DNA of 27,066 bases from CALCMJ01 sp964475415 (GTDB lineage: Bacteria; Bacteroidota; Bacteroidia; Chitinophagales; Saprospiraceae): assembly GCA_964475415.1 (NCBI GenBank), contig CAYYWZ010000055.1, positions 1-27,066 of the forward strand, given 5' to 3'. The position numbers and the translations under genes are program-made. The notes below the pieces were generated by a model, which saw only the letters and a list, made by a program, of their open reading frames with translations, was not told the origin of the DNA and ran no database searches. This document shows positions 14,001-22,000 of the stretch, piece by piece. The number at the start of each line of letters is the position of its first letter. Positions within the stretch are counted from its first letter, which is position 1.

Positions 14001-16446
14001 AGTAGAAGATATTGTTATAATTACAGGAGATTGTTCTGTAGGAGGTATAGCAGAGACACAAGAAATAACTTGGACTGTAACAGATGCATGTAATAATACT
14101 TCTTCAGAAAGTTGGACGGTTACAGTTATCAATGATTTTGTTGCTGATCTTGGTCTTGATCAAATTGCTTGCGCACCTAATGGTGTTCTACTTGGACCTA
14201 TTGCAGGAGGTGTTACTTACGAATGGTCCACTGGAGAAACAACACCCACAATAGAGGCATTTAATACAGGTCAATATTTTGTTACAGTAACTTCCACAAA
14301 TGGCTGCTGCTCTATAGATGATATCTTTGTTACAGTAGAGAGTACACCGGATATTTCTGCACAAGGTGGTGTCTTAGATTGTTCAGGTAACGGGGTTCAA
14401 CTCATGGGTAATTCTTCTACACCTGATGTCACTTATTCTTGGACAGGACCAGGTGGTTTTAATACAAATATTCAAAACCCAACAGTTTTTGAGACTGGAG
14501 ATTATACATTATTTGTTACTAGTTTATCAGGATGTGAATCAGCTCAGACTGTTATGGTAGACCAAGATATAGATGTACCTGATATAATGGTGACAGGTGG
14601 AATTATAGATTGCGATAATGTGAATGTAACCCTAACGGGAAGTTCTACAACTACAGGTGTAAGCTATAGCTGGACAGGACCAGATGGATACACAAGTTCA
14701 GATGAAAACCCAACAGTTAGTAATCCTGGAGATTATACACTAGAAGTGGAAGCACCTAATGGATGTATTAGTGTAGCTACAACTCAGGTCTTAGAGGATA
14801 CAGACGTTCCTGATATAATGGTAACAGGAGGGGTAATAGATTGTCAAAACGAGGACCTTATGCTAATGGCAAGTTCTACAACAGCAGATGTAACGTATAG
14901 CTGGACAGGACCAGACGGATACACTAGTTCCCAGCAAAATCCAACTGTTACTACTGGAGGAATTTATATTATAGAAGTAATGTCTACAAATGGATGTACA
15001 AATATGGATTCGATTACTGTATTAGTAGATAATGATGTGCCTGATGTAATAGTGGCAGGAGGGACAATAGATTGTCAAAATGAAGATCTTATGCTAATGG
15101 GTAATTCTACAACAATGGATGTAACCTACAGCTGGATAGGTCCAGATAGTTACACAAGCTCAGAGCAGAATCCTACGGTGAGTGTTGGAGGGATATATAT
15201 TCTTGAAGTAATGTCGCCAAATGGATGTACAAATATGGATTCAGTAATAGTAATGGTGGATATTGATATGCCAGATGCAATGGCAACAGGAGGTGTAATA
15301 GATTGCGATAATACGGATGTAGTACTAATGGGTAATTCTGCAACAGCAGATGTAACATACAGCTGGACTGGTCCAGGAGGTTATATGAGTTTAGAGCAGA
15401 ATCCAACAGTGGAAGAACCTGGAGCATATATTCTAGAAGTTATAGCTACTAATGGTTGTTCGGGCATAGACACAACTGAAGTTACAGCAAGCGAAGATCT
15501 GCCAAATGTCTCTGCAACGGGAGGTTCTATAACATGTTTAGTAGATGAAGTTATTTTAACAGGCAGTTCCACAACACCTGATGTAACTTATAGTTGGACA
15601 GGTCCAGATGGATTTATGAGTGCTGAACAAAACCCAACTGTAAATATACCGGGAGCTTATATGCTAGAAGTAACTTCTCCCAACAGTTGTACAGCCGTTG
15701 CTACGACACAGGTAATAGCAGATCAAGATATGCCAGTAATAAGTATAAGTGAACAATTGTATAACTGTGACGATATGTCAGTAGAGCTGATTGTAAATTC
15801 GGATCAGGAGGCATCATCGATTGAGTGGACTGGACCTATGGGTTTCAGTAGCAACGAACAAGTAATAACGGTTTCTGAACTAGGTTCATATAGTGTTAGA
15901 ATCATAGGTGTAAATGGATGTGAATCTGCAGAAACTTACGAACTCACAGATATATTCTCCTATACTTCTGACATAGAGACAACAGATGTTATAGGAAATG
16001 TAGGAGGTACTGCAGAGATAATATTAGATGGCGGTACAGGACCATTTACAATATTATGGGATAATGGAGATACAGGAAATATGACAGAGGACTTAACACC
16101 TGGAACGCACACTGTAATGGTAACAGATGGACTAGGATGTGAACAAGAGTTCAGTTTCGAAATATTAATGAGTACAAGTACTAGTGAAATAGAAAGCTTG
16201 TCAAATATGAAGACCTTTCCTAATCCAGTAGAGGATGAAGTTTCTATAACATGGAATAATTCTGTTTTCACACCTGCTACTATAGAAGTCTATAATGTAG
16301 ACGGGAAGTTAGAAAAGAAACAAAGAATTTTCAATCAAGGTTTAGTGAAATTAGATGTAGCGGAATTGAATAGTGGTTTTTACATATTGATTTTACGTGA
16401 TAGAGATCGTTCTGTAACACAGAGAATTTTCAAAACCAGTATTTAA
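11002..16446 (+). CDS. Giant T9SS-secreted adhesin-like protein with receptor-L blocks and seven Ig/PKD-like repeats
   Basis: The 1814-residue protein has a signal peptide with a long N-region (hydrophobic core YLIILFFICQF, cleavage near SGQ, residue 38). Two homologous blocks of receptor-L/leucine-rich type follow (about 39-390 and 493-773), both starting CSGN-x-x-L-x-TQ and both ending in a CC...C cap. Each is followed by an HYR-like module with NCP (about 393-490 and 776-870). More beta modules fill 870-1114, then seven tandem 77-residue Ig/PKD-like repeats (1115-1653, core TYSWTGP-x-G and QNPTV, closing NGC), an SprB-like repeat (about 1655-1715, GGTGPFTILWDNGDTG) and a T9SS type A sorting domain (about 1736-1814, FPNPVEDEVSITW to RIFKTSI). 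The architecture indicates a long surface adhesin. The ligand is unknown. The ATG at 11002 is the only sensible start. Confidence 0.87.
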   Translation: MKKQLLTVNDLKVDLKRISSYLIILFFICQFSSHVSGQCSGNITLTTQSEVNVFACSNFTGNLTIQDDNNGVDNIVDLTPIFNNVTAGLESVDGDFSVFNCDFLITLEGLQGLSQVTGSLEISFNDILSNASFFPNLQTVGFDLNIFANNAIVSLSTFDNLTSVGNSFSLTGNSLSSIPDYPLLTDVPVQLTLKADQATSLDAFNSLTNVGLLGIGGDNLQTLSGFDNLSSATISLQISDCPLLTTIDAFSSLTSAAQIQYLDNPSLVSVPTFPNLVSLDGYEFANSGDVQDVFPNITSTGYVIIRDSDITIIDDIFPDLENITNFLAIFDNPNLVSVNGFESLTSIASLEVTDNASIDCCDIIPFAAITTGNVLVQSNGGNICSFFNTVLNTAPTLNCPADMTVSATSGQNSADVTISVPSAIYDCDLLSYTVDVVDENNMTVINNMVVSEGANETLTLPEGDNTVTFTAIGNNNLSGNCSFMVTVDAGIPCSGNVILSTQADVNNFSCTVFDGFLTIDDDGTDPITDLTPLTGLTTVNLRFLIRDCASLTTLDGLESLTSIGTNLDIVNSLSLSDFSALDNLQTVAGTMVMNDVGAQDFSFNSLQSVGGILSMISNDDILDISGFNNLTSVGALSIGFNPNQELLSGFQSLQNIDTDLIVTSNNNMTSVSGFGALTNIGGLARVSFSAQLQVYPFWGSNVDIGGDLILRITDVFDISNFASIVSVGGDLVIEDNSNLSLCCIIPDMNIAGNIIINDNAPGCNSIGEIGGDIPVVNCPSDIIVSIDQGPSLDCIGEVSIISPTPVDDCGELLTELALTDPNGNITLFGYTPGQEVTYDVSELGEWTFEFFASDDLEQTGSCTMTVTVEDDTAPEWDDPSGSISLTGICGVDDAQMLADANIPTANDGICGGTTTVVELGSTNSVICGSSEVVTFAYQVSDDAGNVNPVDFTVEVTLEDNEAPILSGMIPDMTINCTDVFPSTPTITANDACQGDLTSDIVEDIVIITGDCSVGGIAETQEITWTVTDACNNTSSESWTVTVINDFVADLGLDQIACAPNGVLLGPIAGGVTYEWSTGETTPTIEAFNTGQYFVTVTSTNGCCSIDDIFVTVESTPDISAQGGVLDCSGNGVQLMGNSSTPDVTYSWTGPGGFNTNIQNPTVFETGDYTLFVTSLSGCESAQTVMVDQDIDVPDIMVTGGIIDCDNVNVTLTGSSTTTGVSYSWTGPDGYTSSDENPTVSNPGDYTLEVEAPNGCISVATTQVLEDTDVPDIMVTGGVIDCQNEDLMLMASSTTADVTYSWTGPDGYTSSQQNPTVTTGGIYIIEVMSTNGCTNMDSITVLVDNDVPDVIVAGGTIDCQNEDLMLMGNSTTMDVTYSWIGPDSYTSSEQNPTVSVGGIYILEVMSPNGCTNMDSVIVMVDIDMPDAMATGGVIDCDNTDVVLMGNSATADVTYSWTGPGGYMSLEQNPTVEEPGAYILEVIATNGCSGIDTTEVTASEDLPNVSATGGSITCLVDEVILTGSSTTPDVTYSWTGPDGFMSAEQNPTVNIPGAYMLEVTSPNSCTAVATTQVIADQDMPVISISEQLYNCDDMSVELIVNSDQEASSIEWTGPMGFSSNEQVITVSELGSYSVRIIGVNGCESAETYELTDIFSYTSDIETTDVIGNVGGTAEIILDGGTGPFTILWDNGDTGNMTEDLTPGTHTVMVTDGLGCEQEFSFEILMSTSTSEIESLSNMKTFPNPVEDEVSITWNNSVFTPATIEVYNVDGKLEKKQRIFNQGLVKLDVAELNSGFYILILRDRDRSVTQRIFKTSI
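14344..15960 (+). repeat. Seven tandem 231-bp coding repeats
   Basis: The seven units start at 14344, 14575, 14806, 15037, 15268, 15499 and 15730. Each encodes exactly 77 residues with no insertions or deletions. Units 3 and 4 are the most alike (shared IDCQNEDLMLM and NGCTNMDS); unit 7 is the most diverged and has lost GG near its start. Constant length with graded divergence points to expansion by unequal crossing-over in the middle of the array. Confidence 0.9.
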
Positions 16447-16463
16447 TATGTGGCAGTTTAATA

Positions 16464-16496
16464 TGCGCTCCAGTAAAATGGAGCGTACTTTTTTTT
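16464..16496. terminator. Terminator after the 1814-aa protein gene, shared with the convergent regulator
   Basis: CGCTCCA (16466-16472) pairs with TGGAGCG (16479-16485), loop GTAAAA, with a T-tract at 16489-16496. The stop codon of the minus-strand response regulator (16495-16497) lies at the end of this T-tract. Confidence 0.85.
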
Positions 16497-17145
16497 ATCC
16501 GATATGATTTAAGTAATAAGAAATGGCTTCTGCTTTATTATTGACATGAAGTGTCTGATAAATCTGTTTGATATGATACCGAACTGTATCGATAGATATA
16601 AATAGGTCTTTAGCAATGGAAGAATAAGTTTTGCCATCTACCATAAGGCTGATGATTTCACTTTGTCTATTGGTAAGATTTATTTTAGGCTGACTCTTTT
16701 TCCCTGTAAGGAAATAATTAGCGATTTCCCTAGCAATAGTTGGGGACATATATGAGCCCCCGGATTTGACTAATTGTAATGCTTTTAATATTACAGCAAG
16801 ACCTTCTCTTTTAGAAATATAAGAGCAAGCACCAAGGCAAAGGGCTTTAAGGATTTTACTTTCTTCTTCGTAACTAGAAAAAATTACGATATCTAGATCT
16901 TGATTTATTTTTTTGAAAAGTGGAATAGCATCTAGACCACTCATTCCGGGTAAACCTATATCTAGAAGTAGACAGTCTACTTTCGGAAAGGCTTTAATAT
17001 TACTTAAGGCCTGATCAGCTGATTCACAATCAAAGTGAACTTTAATTTCATCTGAATATTCAAAATATTTTATGAGTGTCGATCTTATACTAAGGTCGTC
17101 CTCAACAATACCAAGATTTATCATTGGATTAGTTAGTCTATTCAT
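16495..17145 (-). CDS. Orphan NarL/FixJ-type response regulator (receiver + LuxR HTH)
   Basis: The 216-residue protein has a receiver domain (about 8-125) with the acidic pair in GIVEDD (E15, D16, D17), the phosphoacceptor D62 in CLLLDIGLPGMSG, the S90/S91 switch position in IVIFSS and the conserved K112 in ISKREG. A LuxR-type HTH follows (about 154-214): LTNRQSEIISLMVDGKTYSSIA, then the recognition helix ISIDTVRYHIKQIYQTL. The N-terminus MNRLTNP before the domain is unusual; M8 (start at 17124) is a possible alternative. No sensor kinase is encoded next to it, so its partner lies elsewhere. It sits between two surface-protein units, convergent with the adhesin and divergent from the barrel-giant operon, so it may control one of them; this is inference from position only. 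Confidence 0.9.
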   Translation of the reverse strand: MNRLTNPMINLGIVEDDLSIRSTLIKYFEYSDEIKVHFDCESADQALSNIKAFPKVDCLLLDIGLPGMSGLDAIPLFKKINQDLDIVIFSSYEEESKILKALCLGACSYISKREGLAVILKALQLVKSGGSYMSPTIAREIANYFLTGKKSQPKINLTNRQSEIISLMVDGKTYSSIAKDLFISIDTVRYHIKQIYQTLHVNNKAEAISYYLNHIG

Positions 17146-17215
17146 TAAATATAAAGAAAAAAAATGTCAATATAAGTGAAATTAACAATAACAATTGAGC
17201 TACAGATTGATAAAA

Positions 17216-17231
17216 CTACATGTTTGTGTAG
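17216..17231 (+). promoter_or_regulatory. Hairpin upstream of the barrel-giant operon
   Basis: CTACAT (17216-17221) pairs with GTGTAG (17226-17231), one G-T pair, with a short T-run at 17233-17238. It lies 125 bp before the operon start and resembles the hairpin at 10886-10901. The rest of the 210-bp gap between the regulator and the operon is A/T-rich with no exact TAnnTTTG element. Confidence 0.3.
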
Positions 17232-17355
17232 GTTTTTTCTGTTTCCCTCCTCCTAAATTACAGTTTAATAATTAAGAATAATTGTATTGAAAATTTCATC
17301 CAAATAGAGAATCAATTATAAAGAGCTAGGCCCTATTAAAACCAAATAAACTATT

Positions 17356-19095
17356 ATGTTTCGACTTGTAAAATACTTCATTCTCAGCTTGTTATTCTTT
17401 TGTCATACAAGCATGCTAGGACAAGATATAGAAAAAATAGGAGGGCAAGCTTTTACAATGTCGGGTAATATATCTGTAGGAACCTCTTTTTATCAATCCT
17501 ATAATAGAGAGAGCAGGAGAAGTCCCCTTTCTTATTTTATTACAGCAAATCCTACATTGACTATATATGGATTTGACATTCCTATAAGTCTTACTTACAG
17601 AGATCAGCAAGGTAGTGTATCTAATCCGTTTAATAGACTAAGTTTTAATCCTAAATATAGATGGGCTGCACTTAACATAGGAAAATTTACAAAAAGCTTA
17701 AGTAACTACACCCTCTCTGGACAAGTAATATCAGGAGTAGCAATAGATCTAGATCCTGGTAAGTTTAGATTTTCTCTAGTGCGAGGCAATATGGAAAATG
17801 CATTTATCCAGATCGATACCTTGTTGAATATGCCTGAGGCCATACCTAATTATAAGAGAAGTGCTATCGGAGCTAAAATAGGGTATGGGTCAAGTTCTAA
17901 CTTTATAGATTTTATAGCCTTCAAAGCAAAGGATGATGTCAATAGTATAGAATTATCATTAGAAAATTTAAAAGATAATAGACCACAAGAAAACATTGTT
18001 ATAGGAACTGCATTCGGCATATCTCCTGCTAAGTGGCTAAGATTCAAAACAGAGATAAGCGGTAGCGCGCATACGGCTAATCAAGAGTCCAATGATTTTC
18101 TTATTTCAGAAGATGTATTAGATTATAGAGAAAGATATGGTTCATTATTAAGTATTAACCAGTCTACAAAAATACAATTTGCAGGCAGTGCAAACTTAGA
18201 TTTTAAGTTTAAAAAATTCGGTTTTGGAGGAGAATATGAGCGGGTAGATCCTTTGTACAAAAGTCTAGGTGCTTTATATTTTCAAGAGGATTATGAAAAT
18301 TACTTAGTTAAGATAAACTTCTCAGTTCTCAATGGTAAAATGAGGTTTGATAGTCGAGTTGGTATCCAAAGAAATAACTTGAATAATCTAAGAGCAGTAA
18401 CAAATACAAGAAGAATCATCGGTGCTAATGTGACACTAGTGGCTAATCAGAAATTTACAATTGCCGCCCGCTATAACAACTTTCAAACAGATAGAACGCC
18501 AGGTATTGTAGCGGTAAACGACTCACTCAGATTTGCTAGATCCACAGCCGGATATGGTCTGACTCCTAGATATATGTTTGGCAATAAAGACAGACGATCA
18601 GTTATTACTCTTGGTTATAATCATCAGGTATTAAATGACTTACTCGCGGAAGTTGAACAAGATAATGGAATAGCTAATGATGTCGTAAATCTTAGTTACA
18701 GTCTTAGTATGATTCCTAGTGGAACTAGGCTCAGTTTCACACTCGTGGGCAATCGAAATATCATTAAGAGCATAGAGCGTAATAGATTAGGGCTCAATCT
18801 TGGGTTTACTAAAACGATGTTGGATAAGAAATTTAATCTCAATATAGGCGTGGGTGGTTTCCAGAATTATCTAGGAGGAACATCAGAAGGTTATTCTATA
18901 ACAAGTAGGTTAGGATTGAGATATAGAATAGATAAGTCCATTAATATTTCATCAAACTTCAATTTTGTAAATAGATCTGGAGACCTAGGCTATCAAGAAA
19001 TAAGAGGTAATCTACGTTTTTCATATCGACTGCCAAGCGTTTCTACTTCTAAGAACAATAATCCCAAATCAAAACAACCAAAAAATATCAAGTAA
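17356..19095 (+). CDS. Outer-membrane beta-barrel protein, first gene of the giant-protein operon
   Basis: The 579-residue protein starts with a signal peptide (FILSLLFFCHTSMLGQ, cleavage near residue 23). The remainder is a succession of amphipathic beta strands about 10-12 residues long with turns rich in Asn, Asp and Gly, for example FIDFIAFKAK, RFKTEISGSA, KFTIAARYNNF and LNIGVGGFQNY, and the final strand GNLRFSYRLP at about 551-560. After the last strand comes an unusual basic tail of about 19 residues rich in Lys, Asn and Ser, which would face the periplasm. I recognise no named family. Its stop codon overlaps the start of the next gene (TAATG), so the two are translationally coupled and their products probably work together. 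It may anchor the giant protein at, or help pass it through, the outer membrane. Confidence 0.8.
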   Translation: MFRLVKYFILSLLFFCHTSMLGQDIEKIGGQAFTMSGNISVGTSFYQSYNRESRRSPLSYFITANPTLTIYGFDIPISLTYRDQQGSVSNPFNRLSFNPKYRWAALNIGKFTKSLSNYTLSGQVISGVAIDLDPGKFRFSLVRGNMENAFIQIDTLLNMPEAIPNYKRSAIGAKIGYGSSSNFIDFIAFKAKDDVNSIELSLENLKDNRPQENIVIGTAFGISPAKWLRFKTEISGSAHTANQESNDFLISEDVLDYRERYGSLLSINQSTKIQFAGSANLDFKFKKFGFGGEYERVDPLYKSLGALYFQEDYENYLVKINFSVLNGKMRFDSRVGIQRNNLNNLRAVTNTRRIIGANVTLVANQKFTIAARYNNFQTDRTPGIVAVNDSLRFARSTAGYGLTPRYMFGNKDRRSVITLGYNHQVLNDLLAEVEQDNGIANDVVNLSYSLSMIPSGTRLSFTLVGNRNIIKSIERNRLGLNLGFTKTMLDKKFNLNIGVGGFQNYLGGTSEGYSITSRLGLRYRIDKSINISSNFNFVNRSGDLGYQEIRGNLRFSYRLPSVSTSKNNNPKSKQPKNIK

Positions 19096-22000
19096 TGAAA
19101 ACTTCTCTAAAAATATTGATCTTCGCCTTACTATCTTTTAATTCTATCGATGCGATATGTCAGGACTTCCCCATAGAAAATAATATTTTCATTTCAGCAC
19201 CATATCCTATTTCTCTAGATGCATATTTGGATAATTTAGAATTAGGTATTATTCAGGTTACTAGCTCCTACACAGAAGAACGACCTGTTTATTTCAGTTT
19301 TTCTTTTAGAGAAACGAGTGGACTAGTAAGTCTTACTTCTGATGAGACTCTAAATGATCCTGTCTTTATTCAACCAGGAATTAATATTTTTACACCTGAG
19401 CAGGTACAGAACTTATTTGCAGACTTTACTTCCGATAACTTTAATGTTACTGGGCTGACACAAGAAGAACAAAATGCAATCTTACTGAATAGACAGATAC
19501 CTGAAGGAGAATATGAGATATGTCTATTTGCGTTTGATGAATTAGGTAATCCCCTAAGTGACCAAAATATAGATTGTTTCACTTTTGATGTAATATATGG
19601 TGAACGACCAAATATCTGGTACCCTTTCGATTATTCTGTATTATACGGTTATGAATATATAATGTGGATGCAGAATGTCAATAGTTTTGATGATTTCAAT
19701 AGGTTAGAATATACGCTGAAAATTATAGATCTAACTGAAGAAGGAGTAGCTGAAGAAGATGCGGAATTAGCTATGCTTAATGAACAGACGCCCTCTATAT
19801 ATAATGAGACTTTTACAGGTGAATATTTGGCTCCACTATTTAATGAAATGGATATTTTTTTCATAGATGGAAATCAATATGCTGCAAGAGTAAGTGTCAC
19901 TGACCCCTTAGGAGAATTAGCTTTTCAGTTTGGAGGACATAGTGAGATAAGATTTTATTCTTTTAAAGGAGAGGATATTCCGGAGGTTGTATTTGATGCA
20001 CCCGTTATTACTAATGGATCTGAGATTTTTTTTAGTGAGGATAGCCCTGTAGAAATAGAATGGACACATGATCAGGGGGCTTCTACAAGCTCATTATCCT
20101 ACTCATCTAGAATTGTAGAGATTACAGATGAGTCCCCAACACTTGATCAGATCTTAGACGGATCTGTTTCCTCTATTTGGGAATCTGAAGACCTCATCTA
20201 TCAGGAATCTATTATTATAGATGGAGAAGATGTAGAGTGGGAAGTAGATGCAAGCTATGCCATGATCATATCTGTAATCAGTGATAACGAGGACGATGAG
20301 TTTGAGAATAATGGACATAGCCAGATATATGATTTTACATTGATTAATCCGGAAGGGGGTAATGACGATGACGATGATAATGATGATGATGAAGGAGAAG
20401 AGACTTTAGCTTTGCCTTTAATTACTGCTCCTTTTCTTACTGTAACAGATGTCAATAATGTGATAAATATAGAACCAGTTACAACTACAACGCAGCCCGC
20501 AACCTTAGCGGATGGCACTGTGCCCGCTCCTGTTACCACTATTTCTTATCAGGTATCTGTAAAATGGGAACATGGTTTAGATCTAGAAGCCACTTCAGAT
20601 ACGATAGTAAAGACAACTTATGAATTGCAGATTTTAGATTTTGCAGAAAATATTGGTACAGCTGATATTGGGGATTTTACATCACCTAATTATACTAAAA
20701 TATACAATGAAGCAATATTGCCTAGTGCTGGACTTACTGTAATTAAACCTACAACACCAAAGACATTTTTACCTGGGCATACCTACGTTATGACCATAAA
20801 GGCTAGCTATACACCTACAGATCCAGAAGGTGAAGCAGAAATTTATCCTAATGATGGTTTTAGTGATTTTATAATGTTTTCTTTTCCGGAAAATGATATT
20901 GTTACAGCTAGTACGCCATTACCAGAAATAAGCTATCCTATTGATAATTCTTTTATAGATGATGATAATATAGTTAGATTAGATTGGGATCATATAGTTG
21001 CTGATTCAGTGTATTTAGTGACGAGCTACAAATGTCAGATTATCGATCTTACAGATCGAGGAATTGAGAGTGCAGAAAGTAAGCACTTTGTTTGGGCAGG
21101 AGCAAAAGTTTATGATGGTGTAATTAATAAATCTAATGAAATACAGTACATAAATATTTCATCTGAAATAAATACTGTCACACCTAAAATTATTTTACAA
21201 AAAGATCATAAGTATGCGATAGCTATTAAGGCGACTTCTTCTGCTCTAGATATTGCTAATTATTCTAATGATGGATATAGTAACATTAGGACCTGGACTT
21301 ATTCGGATCAGTTGCCTCTGCCATATATTATTACGCCAGAAAATCCAACAGTAAACCTCAATGCTAATCTTGATTTAAAATGGGATCATGCACTTGATAC
21401 TATTCAGCCCAGTAATGATTTTGCAGTTGATTATTGGTTGAAGATTATGGATTTGGAACAATTAGTTCCTAATACACAGGGGGAGATGCAGAAAATTCAG
21501 CCCACCATTGAGAACTTTAAATCCCCAGAAAATAACAAAATATATAATCAGATCATAACTGAAAAACAAATGTCGATTACTCCGAATAATGCATTTGAAT
21601 TATCTCATAAGTATGCAATTGTGTTACAGGCGATTCCATCCAACAGTGCTATAGTATTACCTAATGAAGGATTCAGTGAGATCGTTCTTTACACCCACGA
21701 TGCTGCAGATGAAGATGGTTGTCCTGTTTCCGCTGCAATAACAAATCTACCGACTGATCAAATTAGTTTTCCAATTACGGATACCTCTATAAAGAACAAA
21801 ACCTATAAAATGGGAGATCTTGATTTTAAGATCAGCAAGCTCTATACACTTGGGTCTCATACAGGAGATGGTTATGCAGGTACAGGTTCTATTACAATTG
21901 GATTTTTATCAGGGATCAAAATAAAAGTAGATTTTGAAAACATAAAAGTCAATGCGTCTGGTAATGTAATTGCTGGTGTTGCCATTGCGAAGAAAAAATC

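Noticed and set aside
15173..15427. 84-codon minus-strand frame in the repeat array (Leu/Tyr/His-rich)
   Set aside because: Shadow of the repeated sense codons. The composition follows from the repeat.
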